DNA of 47,801 nucleotides, taken from NCBI RefSeq assembly GCF_900128985.1, contig NZ_FQUC01000022.1:1-47801 (forward strand), in the 5' to 3' direction. Both the position numbers and the translations under genes were made by a program. Shown here one piece after another: positions 25,234 through 33,701 of the stretch. Within the stretch, counting starts at the first letter, position 1. Every line of letters begins with the position of its first letter. The notes beneath the pieces are model-generated. The model was not told the origin of the DNA and made no database searches. It was given only the letters and a program-made list of their open reading frames with translations. Origin of the DNA: Indolivaga macrotermitis. Its GTDB lineage: Bacteria; Bacteroidota; Bacteroidia; Bacteroidales; Dysgonomonadaceae.

Positions 25234-25664
25234 ACCTCTTCCTCCTCACTACTACTATCATTATTAAATGTGAATGAAAGAGTAAAAGAATTTCCTCTAT
25301 TATCGAAGAAATAAATATCAATCACTTGTTGCTCATCGGAATGGGAAGTATAATAAAATCGGAATGTCTCTTTTGTCAAATCATAATAGTCATTCGGTAA
25401 GAATGGCTCACTGTCATCCATTTGCAACACTCCTTTTCCATCGGGTTGGAAGTACCGAAAGCGATATGCAGCTTCATTAAAATATCCACTCCGTTCCAAT
25501 TCACACCTGATTTCAGCAGTTTCCCCGACTTTCAGTTTTTTCGGAACAGGCAGGTGAGTAATCTGGAATTCATAGCCTTGCTTAATATCAATATTGTCAC
25601 TACAGGCACACGCTATTGCAGCAAGCAATAGCGTAAAGATTATATATGATGCACATTTTCTCAT
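25230..25664 (-). CDS. traQ: TraQ-type conjugal transfer protein (DUF3872)
   Basis: 144 residues. The signal peptide MRKCASYIIFTLLLAAIACA ends in a lipobox (AIACAC), so it is probably an outer-membrane or periplasmic lipoprotein. The mature part starts SDNIDIKQGYEFQITHLPVP and holds VGETAEIRCELERSGYFN and YRFRYFQPDGKGVL, typical of the Bacteroides TraQ/DUF3872 beta-sandwich. It ends in an acidic tail (SSSEEEEV). It closes the main tra operon directly after traO. The TraP primase found at this place in CTnDOT-type elements is absent. Confidence 0.88.
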   Translation of the reverse strand: MRKCASYIIFTLLLAAIACACSDNIDIKQGYEFQITHLPVPKKLKVGETAEIRCELERSGYFNEAAYRFRYFQPDGKGVLQMDDSEPFLPNDYYDLTKETFRFYYTSHSDEQQVIDIYFFDNRGNSFTLSFTFNNDSSSEEEEV

Positions 25665-25707
25665 AATTCTCTTGTTTTTGGTATTGTTAATAAAAAGGTC
25701 TGAGACC

Positions 25708-26289
25708 TTAGTTAATGATTACTTTGAATCCTATTCCTATCTGTGTATGGAACTTATTGATTTCTGAACCAAGTAGTATCCGCTCCCTTACATTGACAAG
25801 TAAGGCAAACCTGTCCGAGAGAAAAGTCTCTATCTCAAAGGATACAGCTCCACCATATAGGAAATTCTCTTCAGTAATAATGGTTGCTCCGTCAAATAAC
25901 AGTTCTTTGCCCCAGTTCACAGTCTCGTAGCCTGCCATAGCCGAAGCCCCAACCGAGAAGAATACTGTTTTACTCGCATTCGATAAGAATTTCAGATAAT
26001 AACCACCTTCAGTCGTTATCTGTGATACAGGTATCAGTATATCTTTATACTCATGCGATTTTTGCATATACTCCGCACCAAATACCCAACGATTACCATT
26101 ATTCGTGTAAGCAGATAATCCGACACCACCGAAGAATGCCTGCCCGTCTTTCTTTTCCAATGCAAAACCATCGACAAAGCCTCCTGTAACCTGTATGCCT
26201 TTTTGTCCCGGCAGGTAGCGTTGAGCCTGAGCCTGCCCAATCAGGGCAAGGCTCAGAACAAATAATAAAGCTATTTTATATCTATACAT
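25708..26289 (-). CDS. traO: TraO-type conjugal transfer outer-membrane protein
   Basis: 193 residues. Signal peptide MYRYKIALLFVLSLALIGQA, then QRYLPGQKGIQVTGGFVDGF, the usual TraO start. The rest alternates hydrophobic and polar residues with many aromatics and glycine (RWVFGAEYMQKSHEYKD; VFFSVGASAMAGYETVNWG), in keeping with a small beta-barrel in the outer membrane, and ends in a strand IGIGFKVIIN. It lies between traN (40 bases upstream) and traQ. Family role: part of the Bacteroidetes transfer apparatus; exact contacts are unknown. Confidence 0.88.
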   Translation of the reverse strand: MYRYKIALLFVLSLALIGQAQAQRYLPGQKGIQVTGGFVDGFALEKKDGQAFFGGVGLSAYTNNGNRWVFGAEYMQKSHEYKDILIPVSQITTEGGYYLKFLSNASKTVFFSVGASAMAGYETVNWGKELLFDGATIITEENFLYGGAVSFEIETFLSDRFALLVNVRERILLGSEINKFHTQIGIGFKVIIN

Positions 26290-26329
26290 ATGTTATTGTA
26301 TTCAATGTTTAATAAAAAGGTCTATAACC

Positions 26330-27316
26330 CTATTTGACTTTTAGTTCATTAATCTCTTCTGCCCGTAACAGGTCTTCATTTTCAATCACAAAGGATTGAT
26401 TTCTCCCTCCGTTCTTTTCAAAGAGTTCAATCACCAGTTGCTTGTCGTTTGGTATCGTTACCTTATCAATAGTAAAGACAGTCCGCTCTACCTGATTACC
26501 GCCAACTGACGAAATAAAGTTGTAGGCACGCAACGGATAGATAACCGTTTCCTGGATAGCTGTCTGCTTTACCATTTTCTTATCGACAATCTTCATCCGC
26601 ACAAAATCAATATCGAAAGGCACATTGGACGAGTTCTTGATGGAAGTATGCAGATACAACAGGTTATTATGGGAGTAAATACCTTTCAACAGATATTGAA
26701 TACCGAAACGTTTAGACCCAATGTGCTTTACCAACCGCTTATCCGTATTGTAAATCGCCCTGTTTACCAGGTATACAATGCGGGGAGACTCACTCCCCAA
26801 TTCCTTTAGGTAAATATCCATTGAGTTATTCGGACGGTTGGCAGCTATACCATCATGCATGAAATCTTTCATTTCTATATTCAGCTTCTCCGGCTCACTG
26901 GCATATTTTACATTGAAGGTATAGTAGCTGCCATCCTGAGTAATAACTGCCATATTCGTTTCGGCTTCAAAGTCTTTGATGGAGGCTTTTACCCGCAGGA
27001 TATTTTCCGATGTTCCTGCTTTACCAGCAATAATACGGTTTGAGCCTAAATCCACATATTGAATCGGGGCTGGAAAGATAATATGCACCGTCTTATCAAA
27101 AGTCACCTCCAGCCCGTATGGTGGTATCATACGGTCGAAGGTTATCTTTTTGGATAAACCTTCATAATAATCTCCATATGTGGGTTTGAGAACTTGTTGA
27201 AGATCTTCCTGCATATCTTCCGAAGTTTTGTTTACAACAGGAATTGTTTCTTCTGTCTGGGCATTAATACTCAGACTTGCTATCATTAATGCTAATACGA
27301 CTATATATTTTCTCAT
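26330..27316 (-). CDS. traN: TraN-type conjugal transfer protein (DUF4138, VirB9-like)
   Basis: 328 residues. Signal peptide MRKYIVVLALMIASLSINAQ, then the DUF4138 features LEVTFDKTVHIIFPAPIQYV, DLGSNRIIAGKAG and ENILRVKAS. The following domain contains YLLKGIYSHNNLLYLHTSIK and a final conserved block with NFISSVGGNQVERTVFTIDK. By position and fold pattern it corresponds to VirB9 of type IV secretion: a periplasmic protein of the core complex that links the inner-membrane TraM (VirB10-like) to the outer membrane. It sits between traM (35 bases upstream) and traO. Confidence 0.9.
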   Translation of the reverse strand: MRKYIVVLALMIASLSINAQTEETIPVVNKTSEDMQEDLQQVLKPTYGDYYEGLSKKITFDRMIPPYGLEVTFDKTVHIIFPAPIQYVDLGSNRIIAGKAGTSENILRVKASIKDFEAETNMAVITQDGSYYTFNVKYASEPEKLNIEMKDFMHDGIAANRPNNSMDIYLKELGSESPRIVYLVNRAIYNTDKRLVKHIGSKRFGIQYLLKGIYSHNNLLYLHTSIKNSSNVPFDIDFVRMKIVDKKMVKQTAIQETVIYPLRAYNFISSVGGNQVERTVFTIDKVTIPNDKQLVIELFEKNGGRNQSFVIENEDLLRAEEINELKVK

Positions 27317-27351
27317 TTGATTTTTATTTTAGTTATTATTGTTGTTGACTA

Positions 27352-28659
27352 CTAACTGTTTTTCGGCATCAACATTACCTTATATCCGGACTTCAGCGTA
27401 ACCTTTACCTGCTTTATCTTTTTCTGCATATAGGCAGATAAGCCTTGTATGGCTCCTTTTGTCAGATCTGAAGTCAGTTGTGCACCTGTGCTCTCTGTCA
27501 TGGTAAAGCTTGTGCCTACACTATTTCCCATATTCGCCATGATTTCTTTGGCGGCATTCATTTCCAATGAACCTGGAATATAAATGCCTCTTTGTCCATC
27601 CGAATCATAGGTTGACATTTCTACTGGAATTATGGTTCCCTGGTATTCAATGGAGGATATTTGTATATCCAGCCGTTCATTCTGAACTTTGGCTATTCCG
27701 GTTACAATAGTATTCTCCGGCACAAGCATCGTTCCTGCCATTAATGGCTCAGTGAGTCTTAAACGGGTTGTTTGTCCGTCAACTATAACCTGGTCATCAT
27801 GGATAATGGCAGAAATTGTATTCTTTTCCGATACGCCTGTCTCTCCGCCCATGGTATTAAAACCTGTATTTCTGGACTGGTCATACATCCGGTACAGTTC
27901 CTCATAACTCAGGTTTTGAGAAAGTGCAGTGACTGTCCGGTTCTGTATCTGCCGGATAGGTGTAACTTTTGTCTTATCCTTGTCACTACTACTTTTTACT
28001 GTACCATTGGATATTTTTTTACTCAGGCTTTCCTGAGAAGAGGTATTGTCCGGTTGTCCCTGTGGCAGGTACTTTGCTGCCATCTGGTAGGATTTCTCCA
28101 TCAGTTCCAATTGTTCGTCCATCGAGCTTTTAGCATTTTCTTTTTCCTGTACTTTAGCTTCCAGTTCCTCCAGCTTCTTCTTTAGCTCTTCCTTTTCAGG
28201 ATCAGCCTGCGGTTTCTCATAAAAACTCCCCAGTGTCTTGTTTATATCCTGATAGGCAGAAACCGAATTACTGATCGGAGTTTTCTTCTCTTTCTGTTGT
28301 GGTATTGGGGACTGCTGTTCCGGCTCATCTGTAAGGGAAAGGCTAACCTGCTGTTTATCCTTTGTCTCATTTTCCAGAACATCCATGTATCCCTGAAGGG
28401 ATTGCATCCTGTCTTGCTGGCGTTTCTGCATTTGCTCCTGTTCATAGGCATCTTTCTTATCACCGATAAGCCCTCCTCCATCGGGATCGGGTATATCGGC
28501 ATTAAAGCCGGTTCCTTCCTGTTCTTTGGCTTTATCAGCTTGTGAAGGAGCAAAGATCAGCCACATACAGCCCGCAAAAACAATCGCCATCAATGCGAAT
28601 ACGACATATTTCTTAAGCTTTTGTTTTTGTACCGGGCTTATTCCTGATTGTTCGCTCAT
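27352..28659 (-). CDS. traM: TraM-type conjugal transfer protein (VirB10-like)
   Basis: 435 residues. Short cytoplasmic start, then one transmembrane helix at about residues 17-36 (KYVVFALMAIVFAGCMWLIF). A long Gln/Glu/Lys-rich coiled and disordered periplasmic region follows (about 60-260). The C-terminal beta domain (about 280-435) has LRLTEPLMAGTMLVPENTIV and IEYQGTIIPVEMSTYDSDGQ with RGIYIPGSLEM, the Bacteroides TraM hallmark, similar in plan to VirB10. It should span the periplasm as the scaffold of the channel. Its start overlaps the end of traL by 47 bases. Confidence 0.9.
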   Translation of the reverse strand: MSEQSGISPVQKQKLKKYVVFALMAIVFAGCMWLIFAPSQADKAKEQEGTGFNADIPDPDGGGLIGDKKDAYEQEQMQKRQQDRMQSLQGYMDVLENETKDKQQVSLSLTDEPEQQSPIPQQKEKKTPISNSVSAYQDINKTLGSFYEKPQADPEKEELKKKLEELEAKVQEKENAKSSMDEQLELMEKSYQMAAKYLPQGQPDNTSSQESLSKKISNGTVKSSSDKDKTKVTPIRQIQNRTVTALSQNLSYEELYRMYDQSRNTGFNTMGGETGVSEKNTISAIIHDDQVIVDGQTTRLRLTEPLMAGTMLVPENTIVTGIAKVQNERLDIQISSIEYQGTIIPVEMSTYDSDGQRGIYIPGSLEMNAAKEIMANMGNSVGTSFTMTESTGAQLTSDLTKGAIQGLSAYMQKKIKQVKVTLKSGYKVMLMPKNS

Positions 28660-29011
28660 ATTCTTTGAATCTTTGTTTGTTAATTTTTATACTGTTAACA
28701 GAGTCCTGTTTGATTTTCTGTCGATGCAGGTCGAACAGTCTTTTGTTTATAGCAGAGTCCATAAAATCATACTTTTTGATTTTATACTGTTCCAATTCCA
28801 ATTGTCTGATATGTTCAATCTCCATCTGTTTTTTCTCATTCTCTTTTCCCCAATTGTAAATGGTCGAGAATGTGATATAAAGATTACCTACTGTCAGTAT
28901 CAGGAGCATAATCAGAATTATTATTATCCGTTTGTCGGGTGTCAGTTCCCCACATAGGTCTTTGAGTTTATCCTCAAACCAATAAGCCAGTTCTTTTAAT
29001 TGTTCTTTCAT
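28613..29011 (-). CDS. traL: TraL-type conjugal transfer protein (DUF3989)
   Basis: 132 residues. N-terminal amphipathic part, one transmembrane helix at about residues 28-48 (IIIILIMLLILTVGNLYITF), then a long charged periplasmic coil (EKKQMEIEHIRQLELEQYKI) and a basic end. Length and layout match DUF3989/TraL of Bacteroides conjugative transposons, an inner-membrane subunit of the transfer machine. The 3' 47 bases overlap the start of traM, so the two are translationally linked; traK lies 11 bases upstream. Confidence 0.85.
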   Translation of the reverse strand: MKEQLKELAYWFEDKLKDLCGELTPDKRIIIILIMLLILTVGNLYITFSTIYNWGKENEKKQMEIEHIRQLELEQYKIKKYDFMDSAINKRLFDLHRQKIKQDSVNSIKINKQRFKEYERTIRNKPGTKTKA

Positions 29012-29022
29012 AGGCAGTGGTT

Positions 29023-29646
29023 TTAACGGGCAAGGACACGGATATCCTTATTTTCTTTGATCTCAAAACCTTCTATGGTAAAGCCATGCGGATTGTTATC
29101 GGAGCGGACTGAGTTCAACAGACGGCAGTATGTAATCAGGGAACGTTCGGTTATATTACTTTCCCGGATAATCATCTGCTTTCCATAGGTAGCTACCTGA
29201 TAGGGATAGACACTCAGGTTGCAGACAACACTGTCTATCTGGATCGTCTGGTTGATATTTCCCGATATAATCCGGTTATAGTAGCCTTTTTCTGACAAGT
29301 CCTTATAGTAGTTGAAAGCTGTTTTATCGGACAGGAGCAACGCCCTGTTGATATTACTTTCAATGGCGCTTTTGTCTGGAGACAGGGTAAAGAAGAGTTC
29401 ATGGAAACGCCTGACATGCTCTCTTGCCTCTACGGGACGGTTTTGTGACAGGTCCTGAGAGAGAGCAAGCATCAGTGATTTTCCATTATCCAGAACATAT
29501 ATTTTCTGACGCTGGGCTTCTGCAAAGTTATATGCACTATATACGGAGTAACCCGTAACAAGGGCACACATACACAGAAACACAATGCCGAAAATCCGAA
29601 GTTGCTTAAAACTTGTTTCAATATTTTTTAATGACTTAAATTCCAT
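29023..29646 (-). CDS. traK: TraK-type conjugal transfer protein (VirB8-like)
   Basis: 207 residues. It starts MEFKSLKNIETSFKQLRIFG with one transmembrane helix at about residues 17-37. The periplasmic part has the TraK pattern YVLDNGKSLMLALSQDLSQN RPVEAREHVRRFHELFFTLSP, then NINRALLLSD, YYNRIISGNINQTIQIDSV, and a last strand FTIEGFEIKENKDIRVLAR. It is thought to be an inner-membrane assembly factor comparable to VirB8. Upstream, the operon is interrupted by a plus-strand gene (29676-30017), so a promoter of that gene overlaps the traK start region. Confidence 0.9.
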   Translation of the reverse strand: MEFKSLKNIETSFKQLRIFGIVFLCMCALVTGYSVYSAYNFAEAQRQKIYVLDNGKSLMLALSQDLSQNRPVEAREHVRRFHELFFTLSPDKSAIESNINRALLLSDKTAFNYYKDLSEKGYYNRIISGNINQTIQIDSVVCNLSVYPYQVATYGKQMIIRESNITERSLITYCRLLNSVRSDNNPHGFTIEGFEIKENKDIRVLAR

Positions 29647-29649
29647 TTA

Positions 29650-29657
29650 TATATTTG
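29650..29657 (+). promoter_or_regulatory. Putative Bacteroides -7 promoter box for the 29676 gene
   Basis: TATATTTG matches the Bacteroides primary-sigma -7 consensus TAnnTTTG exactly. It is 19 bases before the ATG at 29676, which would leave a short leader. The -33 TTTG element is not obvious (a T-run lies near 29625). It lies only 4 bases from the traK start on the other strand. Confidence 0.5.
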
Positions 29658-29675
29658 TATTTAAATAGCGGAACT

Positions 29676-30017
29676 ATGGCTTTACCCGGAAACAGAAGAG
29701 TATTAAAGCATTACCTCATTATTACATCAATAATTATGGTGCTGTCTTTCATTGCACTGCCTTTTATTTTGGATAGTAATAAATCTGCTGTTGGTTCTTT
29801 ATTACTTAATACTCTTTACCTGTCTCTTCCTTTGGGCTGTATAATTTCTATGGTAAACGTTATACTTTTGGGTGTTTTTATTATTCGGGCAGTTGCTGAA
29901 AAGAATAATAGAAAGAGTTTGCTGATGGATTGTTTACTTATCATTCTAAATACAGCCTTACACTGTATTTATGTTTTAAGTACTCTTCTCTTTGGAGTTT
30001 TATTAGCTCCGGCATAA
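29676..30017 (+). CDS. Small membrane protein encoded against the tra operon
   Basis: 113 residues from MALPGNRRVLKHYLIITSII; a TTG start at 29655 would add 7 residues but overlaps the -7 box. Three to four transmembrane segments are visible: LIITSIIMVLSFIALPFIL, LLLNTLYLSLPLGCIISMVN, VILLGVFIIRAVAEK, and LLIILNTALHCIYVLSTLLF. It lies between traK and traJ on the opposite strand, filling the space almost exactly: its stop is 2 bases from the traJ stop. No family is recognised. Its placement in a tra operon suggests entry exclusion, immunity or regulation of transfer, all inferential. Confidence 0.7.
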   Translation: MALPGNRRVLKHYLIITSIIMVLSFIALPFILDSNKSAVGSLLLNTLYLSLPLGCIISMVNVILLGVFIIRAVAEKNNRKSLLMDCLLIILNTALHCIYVLSTLLFGVLLAPA

Positions 30018-30019
30018 TC

Positions 30020-31012
30020 CTATTTTCCTTTTAACCTTCCGACAATATTACCACCTGCGGCACCGGCTACACCTCCGGCGATTGCTCCGCCTTTGGTTGC
30101 AGTCTGATTTACATTCTTACCGAAGTTCCCCATACCTCCTGCTGAGATGATCCATCCGGCAACTGTCGGAATGGTAAAATATCCGATAATACCTATAATC
30201 AGGAACACAATGTAAATGGCATCGGAACTGTCCAGTGAGAAGTTCGGATCAGCCTGCATCCGTTCAATATCAGCTTGTAGCATCAATGATTGAAGCCTGG
30301 CTAGTATTGTACTGAATAAATCCGAAACAGGCAGCCACAGATAGACCGATACATAGCGGGTAATCCATTGGGTTAGGGTCGATGAAAAGCCGTCCCAGAC
30401 AGATATGGCGAAGGCAATAGGTCCGAGGATAGCCAGTACTATCAGGAAGAAAGTTCGGATTACATCTATCACCAGCGCTGCCGCTTTGAAAATGATCTCA
30501 AGCACCTCGCGGAATGCTTCCCGTATCCATTTCTTGGCATTGTACAGTCCCCGTTCGATATACATGCCTGCTATCTGTCCCGCATCCATAATCCCCAGTT
30601 CATCCAGTTGGGCTTCGAAGATTTCATTATCGACCAGATAAGCGGTTTCAGGGTTTCGCCGCATGGCTTCGTATTCCAGCTTGTCTTTTATCTCTGCATA
30701 TTTCTGCATATCGAATGTTTCAGACTGGAGCATCCCGTGTGTTCCCTGAACGACAGGACTCAATATACTATTGATGGTGCCCAGTACAATACTCGGAAAA
30801 AACATAATGCAAAGACCGATGGCAAAGGGACGCAGTAACGGATACACATCTATCGGTTCTGCCCGAGAGAGAGATTGCCAGACACGGTGGGCGACATAAA
30901 ATAATGCACCCAGTCCGGCTATCCCTTTGGCTACTCCGACCATATTACTGCATAATGGTATCATCTGGTCATAGAGTGTCCGTAATGTTTCATGAAATTG
31001 ATCAAAATCCAT
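30020..31012 (-). CDS. traJ: TraJ-type conjugal transfer protein (VirB6-like)
   Basis: 330 residues, starting MDFDQFHETLRTLYDQMIPL. Several membrane segments are seen: VGVAKGIAGLGALFYVAHRV, LRPFAIGLCIMFFPSIVLGT, AAALVIDVIRTFFLIVLAIL, GPIAFAISVW and AIYIVFLIIGIIGYFTIPTV. It ends with a Gly/Ala-rich tail (GGAIAGGVAGAAGGNIVG). This is the Bacteroides TraJ pattern, a polytopic inner-membrane channel component comparable to VirB6. It is 19 bases after traI. Its stop faces the stop of the oppositely oriented gene 29676-30017. Confidence 0.9.
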   Translation of the reverse strand: MDFDQFHETLRTLYDQMIPLCSNMVGVAKGIAGLGALFYVAHRVWQSLSRAEPIDVYPLLRPFAIGLCIMFFPSIVLGTINSILSPVVQGTHGMLQSETFDMQKYAEIKDKLEYEAMRRNPETAYLVDNEIFEAQLDELGIMDAGQIAGMYIERGLYNAKKWIREAFREVLEIIFKAAALVIDVIRTFFLIVLAILGPIAFAISVWDGFSSTLTQWITRYVSVYLWLPVSDLFSTILARLQSLMLQADIERMQADPNFSLDSSDAIYIVFLIIGIIGYFTIPTVAGWIISAGGMGNFGKNVNQTATKGGAIAGGVAGAAGGNIVGRLKGK

Positions 31013-31031
31013 AGTTATTCTTGCTTAAAGA

Positions 31032-31661
31032 TTACCAATAGCGTTCGTCCGGATTACCATACAAGGCATTTATGCGGGAGGTCTCACCGCTTTTCTTTGC
31101 CCGGAGGTAAGAAACGCCAATATTTTTATTGGTGTAATACTTAACAAGGTTCCTGTAACGGACCATCGAGTCATGGCAATGATCCACAACTTCCATACGG
31201 TCTTTATCCGTCAGAGATAAGGTGCTGATATTAACGACTTCTTTCAGTTCGCTTAATACATCATTGCTTTGCTCCAACAGTTTGGCATAGCCGGATGCAA
31301 TGGCATTGAGTTCTTCTATGGTGTAATTCGGATCCTGAAGCATCTTTTGGAAACTGTTGACATAGATATCCGATACTTCTCCAACCATCAGTATGGTCTT
31401 CTGGACTTTCCTGGCATCTTTTACCAGATTGTTGACAGCTTTCAGGGCATCGTAATATTCTTTTCCCTGATTATAAACCTTTTGGACTTCCTTAAAATTA
31501 TTGATCATATTAGTCGCTGTCGAGGAAGTATGTACAATCTGTTTGGTTGTATTGGCTATTCCCTGTGCCAGGTTGGAAGGGTCAATAACTGTCCATTGAG
31601 CATTTATATGGGTTGTGAAAAGCACAAGGCTTAGGCACAACATGAAGATTTTTATTTTCAT
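31032..31661 (-). CDS. traI: TraI-type conjugal transfer protein (DUF4141, VirB5-like)
   Basis: 209 residues. Signal peptide MKIKIFMLCLSLVLFTTHIN, then AQWTVIDPSNLAQGIANTTK, the hallmark start of DUF4141/TraI. The rest is a helical periplasmic protein (VYNQGKEYYDALKAVNNLVK; YIVEELNAIASGYAKLL-like helix; KDRMEVVDHCHDSMVRYRNL) ending NALYGNPDERYW. It is comparable in plan to VirB5 pilus-tip proteins. In this element it is separated from traG by an inserted fimbrial operon and lies just downstream of that operon's terminator (31724-31753), so it needs read-through or its own promoter. Confidence 0.9.
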   Translation of the reverse strand: MKIKIFMLCLSLVLFTTHINAQWTVIDPSNLAQGIANTTKQIVHTSSTATNMINNFKEVQKVYNQGKEYYDALKAVNNLVKDARKVQKTILMVGEVSDIYVNSFQKMLQDPNYTIEELNAIASGYAKLLEQSNDVLSELKEVVNISTLSLTDKDRMEVVDHCHDSMVRYRNLVKYYTNKNIGVSYLRAKKSGETSRINALYGNPDERYW

Positions 31662-31723
31662 GCAGCAAAATATTTAATTAAATAAAATTGATTTCTACAG
31701 AATGATTCTTCTGTCAGAGATAT

Positions 31724-31753
31724 AACGGAATGGAAGAGTTCTTCCATTCCGTT
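31724..31753. terminator. Hairpin between the fimbrial operon and traI
   Basis: Perfect inverted repeat AACGGAATGGAAGA / TCTTCCATTCCGTT with a 2-base centre (realistically a 12-bp stem and 6-base loop). It lies 12 bases after the stop of the last fimbrillin gene. The T-run after it is short on both strands, so it may attenuate rather than stop transcription. Confidence 0.6.
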
Positions 31754-31764
31754 TTGTGTAATAC

Positions 31765-32727
31765 TTAATAGAAGTCTATACGTCCTCCATTATTCGCCTC
31801 TTCCTGCCAGTCTGTAATAACCACATCGTCGATGACCAGCTCAGTACCGTTAACGAGAACATCGTAGGTATATTTATACCCCTGTTTCCAGGAAGTGTTC
31901 GCCGGTACAGAGTAGCTATATACTGTGGAATCAATAGTGAACCGTATAAGTATGTTCCCGTTTGCATTCACATTGTCAACCGGTATAACTATTACCTCAT
32001 TAATATCAGCTTCAGCAACCGAAGGCTCTAAAATATTATATAACCCGTTTACATTCTCAATAAAGGCAGGTTCATACCCTGCATCCGAAAATGTCAATGC
32101 ACCCGTGGCAATATCCAGTGTGGCAGAGCTTTTTAAGTCCATTTTACCCGAAGCATTGGAAACTTCGATCCTTGTCAGCTTGCTTTCCCCGGGATAATTC
32201 ATCTTGCTGATTTTAAATTGCAACAAGGATAAGGCATGGTTCATGCGCAGGCGTACATTCGGGTTGTCCCGGTTGATACTTCCCTGTCCTTCGGCATTTG
32301 TACCATACATATAATCGACCTGGTTCGTATGGTAAACATGGAAATTTGTAGATGTATAGCCCTGAGCCGGGTTGTAAGGATAATAGGCAAAAATAGTCGC
32401 CGGTGTAATCCCTAATTTTACAGATGGATTCAATACCCATTTACCGGATGTTAATGTAGCCATTACATTATTATACGGCCCTTGCGGATAATCACTACCC
32501 ATTGTCCCGTTAGTAACATACAATCCAAGCTGAGAACCTTCTCCAAAGGCGCTTAATGAGGACTTTGTAGACCTCAATGCAGTACCTGTTGCTGATATCT
32601 CGGTTTCAATACTCAGGTTGGCCGTACCATTTGCAGTCCGGTTAATTCCTTCCTCCTCATTGCTGCAACTATAAAAACCTGTTATTGATACGGCAATAAC
32701 CGCCATAGATAATAAGAATCTTTTCAT
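31765..32727 (-). CDS. Fimbrillin family lipoprotein (FimA/Mfa-like)
   Basis: 320 residues. Lipoprotein signal peptide MKRFLLSMAVIAVSITGFYS with Cys at about 21. The sequence follows the fimbrillin plan: FGEGSQLGLYVTNGT, then IFAYYPYNPAQGY, NQVDYMYGTN, VRLRMNHALSLLQFKI, an N-terminal transthyretin-like domain, then VIPVDNVNANGNILIRFTID and the close WKQGYKYTYDVLVNGTEL. Family members are exported as lipoproteins, trimmed by a gingipain-like protease and polymerised into fimbriae. It is the last of three fimbrillin paralogues here and is followed by a hairpin. Length fits the family (300-400 residues). Confidence 0.9.
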   Translation of the reverse strand: MKRFLLSMAVIAVSITGFYSCSNEEEGINRTANGTANLSIETEISATGTALRSTKSSLSAFGEGSQLGLYVTNGTMGSDYPQGPYNNVMATLTSGKWVLNPSVKLGITPATIFAYYPYNPAQGYTSTNFHVYHTNQVDYMYGTNAEGQGSINRDNPNVRLRMNHALSLLQFKISKMNYPGESKLTRIEVSNASGKMDLKSSATLDIATGALTFSDAGYEPAFIENVNGLYNILEPSVAEADINEVIVIPVDNVNANGNILIRFTIDSTVYSYSVPANTSWKQGYKYTYDVLVNGTELVIDDVVITDWQEEANNGGRIDFY

Positions 32728-32825
32728 GATTTAATAAATTAATTGTTTAGAAATTGCTATATCACAGATTTTTGGCACCTTATTTCTGCTTTATAGTTTT
32801 TGATTAGTATATGATTTTCTACTCC

Positions 32826-33701
32826 TTAATAAATTAATGGTATGCGGGTATATCCGCCATCTGTCCATTCTGCGATATCTGCCTGTACCACCCACAAATG
32901 GGTTCCTTCTATATATACCCTGTAAGTATACTTTTTACCGCTTTGCCAGATCGTACTTAACGGAAATTGCCATGACTTGATAAAACTATCAAATTGAAAA
33001 TTTACGATGATCCCCATTGCAGCTTCTGTCGCCTTGACCGGAACGACCATCAGGTTAACTTTCATTCCATATGTGGCATATTCATTATCCAATTGCCATC
33101 CATAAATAATAGCAGGATTGTATATGCCTTCCACATATTCCAGATTACCGGTCTGCAGGTCTAGTTTTGCCCTGCTGTGCAGGCCGGTACCTTCTATTAA
33201 GATACGTTCAATCATGATGGGAAACGGTAAGTTTACAGCTACAAACTCAAATTCTATAAGAGCCAGTGCATGCTTCATTTCCAATAATAAAGAAGGGTTA
33301 TATTGGTTTACCGTATATGCACTGCTGTACAGGTAATCAATGCCACTGGTATGATCTATGAATACCGGATTATCCGGTGTATATTCAGAGTTGAAAGGAT
33401 AATAAGCATATATCTCTTTATCCGATTCGGACAGTAGGACCGATGTTTGCAAAGACCATTTTGTACCATCATATGTTATTTTATTTTGTGAAGCGTTATT
33501 GCCGGAAAATATATGTAAACCGATCTGGTCTCCCTGCTCGAATACTGATTTTGATATTCCGTCTGCTGTCCAGATGCCTAAACCGGCAACTTCAAGTGAT
33601 AAAGCAGTATCACTATTACCCTGTTCCTCTAAAAAATCCTGTTGTTCACAGCCACATAAAAGAAATAAGCCGGATGCAATTATTAAACATATCTTTTTCA
33701 T
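32826..33701 (-). CDS. Fimbrillin family lipoprotein
   Basis: 291 residues from MKKICLIIASGLFLLCGCEQ; another Met two codons upstream (33707) is possible. The Cys at 18 is a lipobox (LCGC). Family features are FEQGDQIGLHIFSGN, IYAYYPFNSEYTP, GIDYLYSSAY, LLLEMKHALALIEFEF and the close WQSGKKYTYRVYIEGTHLWV. The ATG is translationally coupled to the previous gene: on the minus strand the junction is TGATG at 33699-33703. It may be a major or a minor fimbrial subunit; the data do not decide. It precedes a 98-base gap and the last fimbrillin. Confidence 0.88.
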   Translation of the reverse strand: MKKICLIIASGLFLLCGCEQQDFLEEQGNSDTALSLEVAGLGIWTADGISKSVFEQGDQIGLHIFSGNNASQNKITYDGTKWSLQTSVLLSESDKEIYAYYPFNSEYTPDNPVFIDHTSGIDYLYSSAYTVNQYNPSLLLEMKHALALIEFEFVAVNLPFPIMIERILIEGTGLHSRAKLDLQTGNLEYVEGIYNPAIIYGWQLDNEYATYGMKVNLMVVPVKATEAAMGIIVNFQFDSFIKSWQFPLSTIWQSGKKYTYRVYIEGTHLWVVQADIAEWTDGGYTRIPLIY

